NCBI GenBank assembly: GCA_030377865.1
Contig: JAUCGA010000041.1
Span: 1 to 44,781, forward strand
Direction: 5' to 3'
DNA: 44,781 nt
Source: Anaerolineales bacterium HSG25
GTDB taxonomy: Bacteria; Chloroflexota; Anaerolineae; 4572-78; J111
A program made the position numbers and the translations under genes. Shown here piece by piece: positions 1 through 8,122 of the stretch; the stretch's first letter is position 1, and each line of letters begins with the position of its first letter. The notes below the pieces were generated by a model. The model worked only from the letters and a program-made list of their open reading frames with translations, had not been told where the DNA came from and searched no databases.

Positions 1-122
1 TAGAAAACCGCTCCTGTTACGAAACCAGACAGGGGTTTGAGTGGCTTGAGCCGTGTGCGAGGAAACTAGCACGCACGGTTCTTAGGGGGCGGGGAAGCCG
101 TAAGGCTACCTCGCTACCCGAC
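1..122 (+). ncRNA. Group II intron 3' end (domains V and VI), cut by the window edge
   Basis: Positions 48-81 form a 34-nt domain V. It starts GAGCCGUG, carries the AGC catalytic triad at its positions 2-4, has a GAAA tetraloop at its positions 15-18 and a two-base CG bulge on the 3' strand, and closes with CACGGUUC. Positions about 84-119 fold as domain VI: a GUAA-capped AGCC/GGCU tip, a GGGG/CCUC stem and a lower GGG/CCC stem with one unpaired A at 116, seven bases from the end. The RNA ends CCCGAC at 122, which fits the usual AY 3' boundary. Domains I-IV and any intron-encoded reverse transcriptase lie outside the window. Only five bases separate the intron end from the left end of a family D hairpin element. 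Confidence 0.85.
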
Positions 123-127
123 CTCTA

Positions 128-227
128 TAGATGTTCAGATAAACATTTTCAGTTGTTACCTTCCCGCAAGTTTTGAACTTGCGGGAAGGTTGGTCTTGAA
201 TTGAAAATCATTATCTGAAAGACTGTA
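128..227 (+). mobile_element. Family D palindromic element, copy 1 (TA-flanked MITE)
   Basis: This is a 100-bp element whose ends are inverted copies of each other, with TAGATGTTCAGATAA on the left and TACAGTCTTTCAGATAA read inward from the right. The core is a strong hairpin (CTTCCCGCAAG ... CTTGCGGGAAG). The same element recurs inverted at 10822-10922 with about 90 percent identity. Both copies have TA at each end, which suits the TA target of IS630/Tc1-type transposases. No transposase is encoded. It lies directly after the group II intron end. Confidence 0.7.
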
Positions 228-231
228 TAAT
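201..231 (+). promoter_or_regulatory. Possible sigma-70-type promoter formed by the family D element end
   Basis: TTGAAA at 201-206 and TATAAT at 226-231 are separated by 19 bp. Both lie in or at the right end of the family D element and point toward the FHA-ABC transporter gene at 379. The spacing is slightly long and the 5' leader would be about 140 nt. This is a sequence match only. Confidence 0.3.
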
Positions 232-378
232 AGTCATTGGATGAGTTCTGCGTAGTTATCAGAACACTTTAGAAACGAAAACCATTTATTGGTGCATGTC
301 TCAGTTTAGCACCTCAAGATAGACAATATTCCCTCATAACGATATAATAACTTTAACATTAATAAGGATATAACTTTT

Positions 379-3048
379 ATGAGCAACCCGTTACCAACAC
401 CCCCAGCTGAGTATGACAAACAGCTTATCGTCTCGTGGCCCGGCGAACAGCTTGATATTCCCTTGGACAAATCTTGCCTTCATTTAGGCCGCTCCAAGAA
501 AGGGAATGATATTATCATCGAATACCCAGTTATTTCTCGGCATCATGCTACCCTCAAATTAGAAAACGACCAGTACCACATTATCGACGGTCAAACTCGC
601 GACGGCACTTCTCAGCGGAGCACTAACGGCCTCTTTTTTGAGGGCAAACGGGTACAAAATCATCTCCTACAAAATGGGGACATCATCCGCATCCCCGACC
701 AAAAAGGCAACTTTATTATCCTGATGTATTTTGACTCCTCGGCCCCACCACCAGCCGAAACGGAGCGTATCCAACTCGATAAAGAGATTACGATTGGCCG
801 CGACCATCGCAACGATTTGGTGCTAAATGACCTGCAAGCCTCTAAATTCCATGCCGCAGTATCGGTCAGGAATCACCCCATACGAAAAGGAGAATCGGTT
901 GGTCAGAGTAAACGGCATGCCATCCGTGACTTACGGAGCAACAACGGAACGTACATCAACGGAAATCGGATTGTCAATCAGGCCGATTTACGAGTGGGCG
1001 ACATGGTGCAGATTGGCTCGAACCAACTGCGCTATAAGGGAGATTCGCTGATTCGGGTTGACCTACGTCAGCGTGGGATTCAGCTTGATGGCGTTCATAT
1101 ATCCAAACGAGTTCGGGATACCGCTCAAACGGCATCAACCCAAAACCTGTTCGACCGTCTGTTCAACCCGACCACAGCCCATAAGATACTCCTCAACGAT
1201 ATTTCTCTTAGCATCCATCCTCGTGAATTTGTGGCAATTGTGGGTGAAAGTGGCTCAGGAAAATCGACACTGTTAGATGCGCTCAACGGCTCGCGTCCGG
1301 CAGATGGTACGGTGTTGATTAACGGTAATGACCTTTATCAACAGTTTGACGCTTATCGACAGGGGATTGGTTATGTCCCCCAAGATGACATTGTGCATCA
1401 GGTATTGACCGTGCATGAGGTGCTGGCTTATGTAGCCCGCCTACGTTTACCACCCGACACCCCCACCTCAGAGATTGAGCATCAAATCAACAAGGTGTTA
1501 GAGCAGGTGGGTTTGTTGGACAAAAAACAGGTACTGGTCAAACACCTAAGCGGCGGACAACGAAAACGGGTCAGCATTGCTGTTGAGTTGATTGCTGACC
1601 CCGGTATTATCTTTTTAGATGAGCCGACCTCTGGGCTTGACCCTGGGCTTGACCATAAGATGATGTTTACCCTAAAACAGTTGGCGCATGCCTCTGGTAA
1701 GACGGTGATTCTGGTTACCCATGCTACGAGCAACATTACCGAGGCCGACATGGTACTATTTTTGGCTCGTGGTGGACATGTAGCTTTTTATGGCTCACCC
1801 CAAGAAGCGTTAAAGTTTTTTGAGGTGGAGGATTTTGCCCAAATTTACCAAAAAGTCGAGCTTGAGGCAAAACAATGGATTGAGCGATACCGTCAGTCAG
1901 ACTATTATCAACGTTATGTTGAAAAACGGCTCAACCCAACCTGCCCGTATTGTCAAGCTCCCCTGACCGACAAACAGCGCAAAAAATGCCCAAGTTGTGG
2001 CAAATCACTCGTTGCCGAAGAGCAGAATCGTCATCGAGGTGGAACGTTCAGAACCGCTAACGTTGTCGCACAGCAAACAATCGTGTTGACCCAACGGTAT
2101 CTTCATATCTTATGGCGCGACCGCTCTAATCTACTATTTCTGCTTTTGCAAGCGCCAATTATTGCCATGCTCCTCTTTTTTGTGATGGATATGGATGTGG
2201 GGATGGAAGAGGCAGATAAGGGTATCTTTTATCGTAGCCACATGTTCACGGCTTGCAAGGAGAGCATCGAGGAACGCCAAAACGACTACATCAACAAAGA
2301 ACAAAAAGTTCCTACTAATATCCCCTGCAAAGTTACGGTCGAAAATGTCACCGAAATCGAGAAGATCATCTTTATTTTGGCCTGTATTGCTACTTGGTTT
2401 GGTATCATCAACGCCATTCGGGAGATTGTCAAAGAGTTGCCGATTTATCGCCGCGAACGACTAGTCAATCTAAGAATAGCGGCTTATTTAGGTTCCAAGT
2501 TGATTGTCATGCTCGGTTTGAGTGTTATTCAGGCGTTTAGCTTGATATTTGTCATTAGTTTGTACGCCAAATTCCCGTTGATAGGAGTGCTGGCTCCAAC
2601 GGTCATGGAACTGTTCATTAGTCTGACTCTTGTTACCTTTACTTCGGCCTGTTGGGGACTGTTTTTATCGGCTATTATGGGACGCGAAGATCGGGTTATG
2701 AGTATTATTCCTTTCTTTTTGGTGCCTCAAATTGTTTTTGCCGGAATCATCTTTCCGGTTGAGGCGTTTGAGTTTTCGCTCAGAGACATTTCGATGGATC
2801 CGGCCGCTGTCATTTCTGTGTTGACCTTTAGCCGTTGGGGGGTTGAGGCACTGGGTTCCTCGGTTGATGTTGAATTGGCCTCAGCAGGCTTAAAGGCGAC
2901 TCTTGGTACGGCAGAGGACCTTCCATTTGACTTTACCCACAGTTTCGACTACCTCATGCATAAATGGCTAATATTAGCCAGCTATACTATTATAGCGATT
3001 ATATTAACGTATGTTGGGTTGCGCCGTCAAGATGTTAAGCGGCGTTGA
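379..3048 (+). CDS. FHA-FHA-ABC transporter, ABCG-like half transporter with zinc ribbon
   Basis: The protein has 889 residues. Two FHA domains come first (about 15-115 with LGRSKKGND and SRHHA; about 130-225 with IGRDHRNDLVL and NGTYING), and this fold reads phosphothreonine. An ABC ATPase follows, with Walker A GESGSGKST near 288, signature LSGGQRKR near 390 and Walker B FLDEPTSGLD near 412. A CPYC/CPSC zinc ribbon lies at about 520-540. The last 300 residues are an ABC2-type membrane domain with a large soluble loop after the first helix. The order ATPase-then-membrane is that of ABCG half transporters, so it probably works as a dimer in the cytoplasmic membrane. The start follows AAGGAT by about 10 bases. 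Two exported-protein genes follow at 30 and 96 nt, a likely operon. The substrate cannot be read from sequence. Confidence 0.9.
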   Translation: MSNPLPTPPAEYDKQLIVSWPGEQLDIPLDKSCLHLGRSKKGNDIIIEYPVISRHHATLKLENDQYHIIDGQTRDGTSQRSTNGLFFEGKRVQNHLLQNGDIIRIPDQKGNFIILMYFDSSAPPPAETERIQLDKEITIGRDHRNDLVLNDLQASKFHAAVSVRNHPIRKGESVGQSKRHAIRDLRSNNGTYINGNRIVNQADLRVGDMVQIGSNQLRYKGDSLIRVDLRQRGIQLDGVHISKRVRDTAQTASTQNLFDRLFNPTTAHKILLNDISLSIHPREFVAIVGESGSGKSTLLDALNGSRPADGTVLINGNDLYQQFDAYRQGIGYVPQDDIVHQVLTVHEVLAYVARLRLPPDTPTSEIEHQINKVLEQVGLLDKKQVLVKHLSGGQRKRVSIAVELIADPGIIFLDEPTSGLDPGLDHKMMFTLKQLAHASGKTVILVTHATSNITEADMVLFLARGGHVAFYGSPQEALKFFEVEDFAQIYQKVELEAKQWIERYRQSDYYQRYVEKRLNPTCPYCQAPLTDKQRKKCPSCGKSLVAEEQNRHRGGTFRTANVVAQQTIVLTQRYLHILWRDRSNLLFLLLQAPIIAMLLFFVMDMDVGMEEADKGIFYRSHMFTACKESIEERQNDYINKEQKVPTNIPCKVTVENVTEIEKIIFILACIATWFGIINAIREIVKELPIYRRERLVNLRIAAYLGSKLIVMLGLSVIQAFSLIFVISLYAKFPLIGVLAPTVMELFISLTLVTFTSACWGLFLSAIMGREDRVMSIIPFFLVPQIVFAGIIFPVEAFEFSLRDISMDPAAVISVLTFSRWGVEALGSSVDVELASAGLKATLGTAEDLPFDFTHSFDYLMHKWLILASYTIIAIILTYVGLRRQDVKRR

Positions 3049-3078
3049 ACTTACAAAAACAAGGAGACACGATTTTTC

Positions 3079-4038
3079 ATGACAAACCGTTTAAAAAAGA
3101 TACTATTATTCAATATAGCTATTCTACTACTGCTCGGTGTAACAGCTTGTGGGGGAAACAGCGCCCCACCGGCTGACGATATAAAACCTCTTGATGACTT
3201 TGGGCAAAGTGCGTCTAGTGGACAAAACGCAACAAACGAGCAGACAGAAACCACCGAGTCGTTAGCCAACGAAGATGGTACAAGCAGTGTCGATGATGAA
3301 ACATCTCAGCCATTACCGGAGCCACAAACGGGTCAAGAGGTACTGCAACGCATGGAGACAGCCATCGACGCGGTACAAATGTTACATGCTGTCATTGAGT
3401 TTAATCTAGCAACCGCTGAGGGAGGGGCTTCTGGCCGAATTGAAGGTTGGGGCGAGCGACCTGCACAACGGATGAGGGTCAATATTGCTCAGTCTGAAAA
3501 TGATGATTTACAAGGGATAAAAGTTAGTACGGATGAGTTGGCGGGTTGGATATTTAGCCCCTATCAAAATACCTACTATTTTTCAACCGAATATCCGGGT
3601 AATCCGTATCTGCAAGAACAACCTGAGCTACATGCTCTATCTCGATATGCCCGTTCCGTTTGGAATGAGGGCACCCTAGGCGAAAACACTGAAGCAACAT
3701 TAGTCAGTACGGAGCAGATAGACGAGTTTAACACCTATAAAGTGGAGGTTTTGCCCACAACCATACCAGACGAGAGTAGTCTGCAAGACCTCAAAATGAC
3801 AATTTGGGTTGACCAGACCCTCTACCTACCTCGCCAAATTGACATTGAGACCACTTTTGGTGGGGTAACTGGCACAGGTAATTTGGTTGTCCTCGAACTG
3901 ATGGTTAATCAGCCGATTGATCCGACAGTGTTTGCCTTTGAAACTGCGCCGGAAGGTGCAATTGTAATTGACTTAAATGAAATTGAGCAGTATCAACCAA
4001 CTGAGGATGAGGAGTTGGTATCAGACACGCCAGAGTAA
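3079..4038 (+). CDS. LolA-fold-like lipoprotein
   Basis: This 319-residue protein starts with a lipoprotein signal: positive MTNRLKK, a hydrophobic stretch and the lipobox GVTAC, with the acylated Cys at residue 24. An acidic, Ser/Thr-rich linker reaches about residue 85. The remaining part alternates beta strands in the manner of the LolA/LppX fold (VLQRMETAID at the start, then paired strands such as LKMTIWVDQTLYLPRQID), a fold that holds lipid in a groove. AAGGAGAC lies 10 bases before the ATG. The gene begins 30 nt after the FHA-ABC gene, so it may be an exported partner of that transporter. Family assignment is by pattern and is moderate; the ligand is unknown. Confidence 0.7.
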   Translation: MTNRLKKILLFNIAILLLLGVTACGGNSAPPADDIKPLDDFGQSASSGQNATNEQTETTESLANEDGTSSVDDETSQPLPEPQTGQEVLQRMETAIDAVQMLHAVIEFNLATAEGGASGRIEGWGERPAQRMRVNIAQSENDDLQGIKVSTDELAGWIFSPYQNTYYFSTEYPGNPYLQEQPELHALSRYARSVWNEGTLGENTEATLVSTEQIDEFNTYKVEVLPTTIPDESSLQDLKMTIWVDQTLYLPRQIDIETTFGGVTGTGNLVVLELMVNQPIDPTVFAFETAPEGAIVIDLNEIEQYQPTEDEELVSDTPE

Positions 4039-4134
4039 TACGTGAAAACGTGTTGCGTATTGCGTGATTAAAACATAGTCTTGATCTTCGTTTCGACAAA
4101 CTCAGCCAACATTGCGATAAAAAGGAGATTCATC

Positions 4135-5133
4135 ATGACCAAGCAACGTATCACAAAAGTAGTTATAATTTGTTTAACTGTTCTATTACTCTCTCCGTTA
4201 GGAATCCAAGCACAACAAGAGGATTGGGTCGATATTCAATCTCGGTTGACTGATGGTGGTTGGGAGCTTGTGTTAGGGCTTCCGTTGAATAGCCCCCAAC
4301 AGACCCAGTTTTTGTATGACCGCGGTCAAGCACAACGGTATAACGACTCCTCGTTTATTTTCCGATATTTCGACCCAGTTCAAAACGATGCCAAGTTAAA
4401 TGATGTCAGCAATCGTTATCAGATTGACCGAGGTTATCTGGAACAGTTGATTATACGGGCTTTTAACAACAACGAGCAGATTATCCGTGAGGGAAACATC
4501 GAGATTAGCGCTGGTTCTGAGCCGTTCTGGCAATCTCAGCCCGCGCCACCACCAACGGCTGGTACGACCTATCCATGCCAGCGCCGTATGCCAGATGGTC
4601 GGCTGGTGGCTCATACTTGCGTCATGTCGGTTGATGGTCAACCGGCACCAGACCAACAGCCGGTAGCTATTACCACAACCTACATGCCCTATTGGCGAGT
4701 TCGTCTGGCAACACAAGACCCCATCGAACTGCCTCCACAGGGCACTAACGATGGTCTGTATTTCCATAATACCTTACCCAATCAAAATATATTGGTTTCG
4801 GTGGGTTACTATCGCCCATATCCCGACGACAAATGGATGAATCGAGGTTGGGTCAGAGTACGCCCTAACGAAACAGTACGAGGTTATCCCGGAAGTACCT
4901 TTAACCCAACCTACGCCTACTTTGCTAAAATCGAAAACTCAACGCAAGAGCTAACCAGCGGCCAAGGATATAGCTATTTTTGGACTCGCTACGCGAGTTG
5001 GGAGGATGAGTCGCAAAGTATGAGTGTTGAAGAGGCTAGCCAAAAAGGATTTTATGAGCGTAAAGCCTTTGACACGGTCGAAACTCGCAATATTCAGCCT
5101 TATGTTGTTGATATTCCCTCTCGGACACAGTAG
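4135..5133 (+). CDS. Secreted protein of unknown function
   Basis: The frame is open from a TTG at 4081, but the ATG at 4135 is the better start: AAGGAG lies 8 bases before it and the product then begins with a clear signal peptide (MTKQRITKVVIICLTVLLLS, cleaved near QAQQ). The mature part, about 305 residues, is soluble and rich in Trp, Tyr and Pro. It contains two Cys residues (PCQRRMP, HTCVMS) that could form a disulfide. I do not recognise the family. It follows the lipoprotein gene by 96 nt and probably belongs to the same transcript. Its TAG stop at 5131-5133 abuts the target duplication of a family A element. Confidence 0.75.
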   Translation: MTKQRITKVVIICLTVLLLSPLGIQAQQEDWVDIQSRLTDGGWELVLGLPLNSPQQTQFLYDRGQAQRYNDSSFIFRYFDPVQNDAKLNDVSNRYQIDRGYLEQLIIRAFNNNEQIIREGNIEISAGSEPFWQSQPAPPPTAGTTYPCQRRMPDGRLVAHTCVMSVDGQPAPDQQPVAITTTYMPYWRVRLATQDPIELPPQGTNDGLYFHNTLPNQNILVSVGYYRPYPDDKWMNRGWVRVRPNETVRGYPGSTFNPTYAYFAKIENSTQELTSGQGYSYFWTRYASWEDESQSMSVEEASQKGFYERKAFDTVETRNIQPYVVDIPSRTQ

Positions 5134-5140
5134 TTTATGA

Positions 5141-5231
5141 GTAAATATTCAGTGAACTCACCAGAAAGAGCATCAGAAACCCGATTTCTCAAAGAAATCG
5201 GGTTTCTAGAGCTACTTTACTGAACTTTTAC
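5141..5231 (+). mobile_element. Family A 91-bp MITE, copy 1 (IS66-like ends)
   Basis: The element begins GTAAATATTCAGTGAA and ends TTCAGTAAA-like on the reverse strand (GTAAAAGTTCAGTAAA), an imperfect inverted pair matching at 13 of 16. Its core is a hairpin with arms AGAAACCCGATTTCT/AGAAATCGGGTTTCT. The flanks are an exact 8-bp duplication, GTTTATGA at 5133-5140 and 5232-5239. GTAA ends with an 8-bp duplication are the hallmark of the IS66 family. Arms are subtype I (CAGAAAGAG left, GCTACTTTACTG right). Confidence 0.9.
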
Positions 5232-5243
5232 GTTTATGATACC

Positions 5244-5405
5244 CAGAAGTTTATCATTTCAACATGACTAAAACAATATCTGACAGGATTAACAGAATTG
5301 ACAGGATTACAAGCAAAAAAAATCCTGTTAATCTTGTTAATCCTGTCAAAAAATGCTTTTGATTTTATCAATATATCAGGTCATGAATGAAACGACAAAC
5401 TCTTG
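5244..5405 (+). mobile_element. Family C MITE, copy 1
   Basis: This 162-bp element has inverted ends CAGAAGTTTATC and CAAGAGTTTGTC (read inward). Its core is a long hairpin built from GACAGGATTAACAG/ATTGACAGGATT-type units. GATACC is repeated at 5238-5243 and 5406-5411. Two further copies lie at 12964-13124 and 19085-19244. It sits four bases beyond the right target copy of family A copy 1; removing both elements restores an uninterrupted GTTTATGATACCGTATCAG. Confidence 0.85.
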
Positions 5406-5449
5406 GATACCGTATCAGATTTTAGATCAAGCACAATCTGCATTATTAG

Positions 5450-5756
5450 GGAGTAGCGGGGGCAAAGAAGTAGCTCCCCTACTCCCTACTTTCTACTCCA
5501 AACGCGTTAAGTTAAGGGCATCAGCCCTCCCCCTACCCCCCTCCCAATGGGAGGGGGAACTAGCCTCCCCTTTGGAGGGGACTGAGGGGCGAGACTCCAC
5601 TAAGAAAGTTCCAGAATTTAAAACCTCCCAAAACCATTGTGACACTCTACCCCCTCCCAACCTCCTCCTGCCCGAACTACTAACGGGCGTACTAGCCGCT
5701 TCCCCCCTAGCAGGGGGGACTGAGGGGGGTAGAGACTCTGCTCAATTTGGGAGATT
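5450..5756. repeat. G/C-run hairpin mosaic
   Basis: This 300-bp stretch contains several tight hairpins (CCCCCTCCC-AAT-GGGAGGGGG; CCTCC/GGAGG; GCCCG/CGGGC; CCCCCC-TAGCA-GGGGGG). It also holds two diverged copies of a module reading GGGACTGAGGGG followed by AGAGACTC or GAGACTC. The composition is unlike the neighbouring genes. A reading frame runs through it by chance and joins the lipoprotein gene downstream; I take it as non-coding repeat DNA. Confidence 0.6.
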
Positions 5757-5769
5757 TATTTTCTTAAAA

Positions 5770-6930
5770 TTGCCTAGCTTAACGACCTTGACCTCCCACT
5801 CCCCACCATATTTCCGCCTCGTATGTCTAACCGTTGGTTTGTTGCTATTGCTAACCGCATGTGATCAAGGAGACCAGCCAGTCCAGCCCCCGCCTCAAGC
5901 TCCCGCGCAACCAATTGCCGCCCCAGAACACACAGCAACCATTGTTCCAGCCGACCAGCCCACACCGATTATTGCCGACCAGATTCGGTTCAATCAGTAT
6001 ACCCACCCCTCTAACAAGTTCAGCATCGACTACCCTGACAACTGGTGGCTAGTTGACCGCGAGGATGGGGTACTGTTTGTGGAGCCGGGTGATGAAGGTG
6101 GCTACAGTGTTTATTTTGATGATGTGGGCGAGCCGTATAATCGTGACCGCATGCGCCAATATATCGCCATCTTCATGGCCGCTAATCTAATAGATATTGG
6201 ACAAGGCGACGAAATTCTGGAAGAACGTACCGAGGCGGATGGGACAATCGTCGTTCAGTTCGAGTCCTCCGACCCATCATTGGGAAAAGCCATCAACGAA
6301 CTACGAGCGAAACAGTATGATACAGTCATTTATACCGTTCTTGTTAGTACCAATGAGGTACAATGGCGCGTCTCGCAAAAACAACTGCAAACCGTTATAG
6401 GAAGTTTTACACCACTCGACACCACGCCCATTGTGCAAGCTATGCCAACCGATGAGCCACCGGTTTGGGTGTTAGTTGGCCCTAATAACAGCAACTTTGG
6501 TTTTTTCTACCCCAGTAACTGGGAAATCATCCATCAAACCGAAGAGACCATCTCGGTTGGTGTGCCTGAACTGAGTTTGACCTTTAGTGCCAACCAACAG
6601 CTATGGCCTCAAGCTGATAATCAAGCTGTGTTAGAGGCCAGCCAAATCTATTTGGATCGCTTGGAAACACAGAATAAAAATCTGCAATATAGCGATTCGG
6701 TCGGATTTCCGCTCCATGAGTTAGCGGGGATTAATATCGACTTTGTTTACACCGATGCGACCGATGTCACCTACGCGGGGTCGATGATTTCAGCCGCAGA
6801 CCAAGGGCATATCTACCAAGTCATTTACACTGCGCCCATCACTGATTATCGAGCGAGTCTGGCTCTGTTTAATCCCATGTATCAAAGTTTTAAGTTTCTC
6901 AGCCCTGAAGAGTTGTTTACGGTTGAGTGA
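5770..6930 (+). CDS. Lipoprotein with two PsbP-like domains
   Basis: The frame is open from an ATG at 5353, but that ATG is inside a family C element and the next 130 codons are repeat DNA. The first signal-peptide-like stretch starts near TTG 5770 or TTG 5788 and leads into the lipobox LLTAC, with the lipid-bearing Cys at codon 5860-5862. After a Pro-rich linker there are two similar domains. Each opens with a motif of the type FSIDYPDNWW (about 6020) or FGFFYPSNWE (about 6500), followed by alternating strands, as in PsbP-like and DUF1795 proteins. Such domains are common in exported proteins of Chloroflexota, with mostly unknown roles. A family A element lies 29 bp after the stop. The exact start is uncertain because no convincing ribosome-binding site is visible. 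Confidence 0.7.
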   Translation: MPSLTTLTSHSPPYFRLVCLTVGLLLLLTACDQGDQPVQPPPQAPAQPIAAPEHTATIVPADQPTPIIADQIRFNQYTHPSNKFSIDYPDNWWLVDREDGVLFVEPGDEGGYSVYFDDVGEPYNRDRMRQYIAIFMAANLIDIGQGDEILEERTEADGTIVVQFESSDPSLGKAINELRAKQYDTVIYTVLVSTNEVQWRVSQKQLQTVIGSFTPLDTTPIVQAMPTDEPPVWVLVGPNNSNFGFFYPSNWEIIHQTEETISVGVPELSLTFSANQQLWPQADNQAVLEASQIYLDRLETQNKNLQYSDSVGFPLHELAGINIDFVYTDATDVTYAGSMISAADQGHIYQVIYTAPITDYRASLALFNPMYQSFKFLSPEELFTVE

Positions 6931-6959
6931 TTTTTAGCGAAGGGGCTACCAACTTAAGG

Positions 6960-7050
6960 GTAAATATTCAGTGAACTCGCCAGAAAGCGTGTCAGAAACC
7001 CGATTTCTTTGAGAAATCGGGTTTCTAGGGCTACTTTACTGAACTTTTAC
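6960..7050 (+). mobile_element. Family A 91-bp MITE, copy 2 (IS66-like ends)
   Basis: A full-length 91-bp copy with GTAA ends and the AGAAACCCGATTTCT hairpin, subtype I arms. It is flanked by an exact 8-bp duplication ACTTAAGG at 6952-6959 and 7051-7058. It lies 29 bp downstream of the PsbP-like lipoprotein gene. Confidence 0.9.
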
Positions 7051-7053
7051 ACT

Positions 7054-7190
7054 TAAGGTGCGACAAAACACATCGGAATAAATCCCGATGCTGATAGCCA
7101 AAGCAGGCTAAAGCCAGCTAAATAGGCCACTTTTAGCGGTCTTCAGCTTTTAGCGTGGGGATTTATTCCCACGTTATCTGTTTCGCCTTA
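7054..7190. repeat. Family F imperfect palindrome, copy 1
   Basis: This is a roughly 135-bp stretch with inverted ends (TAAGGTGCGACAAAACA and TAAGGCGAAACAGATAAC read inward) and inner inverted segments GGAATAAATCCC/GGGATTTATTCC. Repeated AAAGCAGGCTAAAGC units lie in the middle. A related stretch with the same GCTAAAGCAGGCTAAAGC core lies at 10936-11062. Confidence 0.5.
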
Positions 7191-7241
7191 TGTTTATAGC
7201 CATTTGCGATAACCGATGATTCTGAATACCATGCGCTCCTT

Positions 7242-7676
7242 ATGACCATTATCAAAATTACCCCAACCATAACTCTTAACGAAGATGATATTCAATTCGA
7301 CTTCATCCGAGCCACTGGGCCGGGCGGACAGAATGTCAACAAAGTCGCTACGGCTGTCCAACTCCGGCTCGATACTCAGCGAGTTAACTTGCCCGCGGAT
7401 GTCCGTTTTCGGTTGAAAAAAATAGCCGGAAAACAGTTAACTGCTAATGAAACCCTCATCATTACGGCTCGACGTTTTCGTCAACAAGAACGTAATCGTC
7501 AAGATGGACTAAATCGCTTAGTAAGTCTATTACGAAAAGCCGCCAAAAGGCCAAAGTCACGCCGAAAAGCCAAACGTCCTCCCGGTTGGAATGAAGAACG
7601 CCTGAAAAAAAAACATCATCGGTCAGAAACAAAACAGCGACGGGGTAAGGTCAACCGCCATCAATATGACGACTAA
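7242..7676 (+). CDS. arfB: Alternative ribosome-rescue factor ArfB-like (GGQ protein)
   Basis: The 144-residue protein carries the release-factor catalytic motif GGQ in TGPGGQNVNKVATAVQLR near residues 27-45. It lacks the codon-recognition domains of RF1 and RF2. The C-terminal 45 residues are a very basic tail (RRKAKRPPGWNEERLKKKHH), the part that enters the empty mRNA channel in ArfB/YaeJ/ICT1. Length (about 140) and layout both match ArfB, which hydrolyses peptidyl-tRNA on stalled ribosomes. No strong Shine-Dalgarno is visible. A rhodanese gene follows after 20 nt. Confidence 0.88.
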   Translation: MTIIKITPTITLNEDDIQFDFIRATGPGGQNVNKVATAVQLRLDTQRVNLPADVRFRLKKIAGKQLTANETLIITARRFRQQERNRQDGLNRLVSLLRKAAKRPKSRRKAKRPPGWNEERLKKKHHRSETKQRRGKVNRHQYDD

Positions 7677-7696
7677 TTCGAGGAGATAGAAAAATC

Positions 7697-8122
7697 ATGC
7701 CTTTAGCTATAAAAAAAGGGTACAAACAGCTTTTGGCCGATGCAGAGGCCAATATCGAAACAATTACCGCGGAGGAAGCAATCAGCATCCACACCAACTC
7801 CGACATCGTGCTGATTGATATTCGTGATGTACGAGAGTTAAAACGAGAGGGATCCGTTCCGGGATCACATCACATGCCCCGTGGCATGTTAGAATTTTGG
7901 GTTGATCCTGATAGTCCATACCACAAAGAGATTTTTGCGTCAGGCAAAAAATTTGTCTTTTATTGCGCCAGAGGGTGGCGCTCGACCTTGGCCACGCAAG
8001 CCGTACAACAAATGGGTTTAACGCCAGTTTGCCATGTTGCTGGTGGCTTTAACGCTTGGAAAGAAGCCAATGGCCCCATTGAAACTAAGGTCAGCAAATC
8101 AAAGCAACGAGATTCGGCATGA
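7697..8122 (+). CDS. Rhodanese-domain sulfurtransferase
   Basis: A single rhodanese domain fills this 141-residue protein. The N-terminal half has IVLIDIRDVRELKREGSVPGSHHMPRG split over two typical motifs (DIRDVRE and GSVPGSHH). The active-site loop is FYCARGWRS near residues 92-100, with the persulfide-carrying Cys in CARGWRS. The C-terminal motif VAGGFNAWKEANGP is standard. It would transfer sulfane sulfur in the cytoplasm. A GAGGAGAT site lies about 10 bases before the ATG. The stop overlaps the next gene's start in ATGA, suggesting translational coupling. Confidence 0.9.
   Translation: MPLAIKKGYKQLLADAEANIETITAEEAISIHTNSDIVLIDIRDVRELKREGSVPGSHHMPRGMLEFWVDPDSPYHKEIFASGKKFVFYCARGWRSTLATQAVQQMGLTPVCHVAGGFNAWKEANGPIETKVSKSKQRDSA

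Noticed and set aside
5690..5740. Possible G-quadruplex with a regulatory role
   Set aside because: G-runs exist, but they belong to hairpins with complementary C-runs in the same repeat and there is no evidence linking them to a promoter.
5353..5769. A true 139-residue N-terminal extension of the PsbP-like lipoprotein
   Set aside because: The segment is encoded by mobile-element and G/C-run repeat DNA, has no domain character, and would bury the lipoprotein signal.
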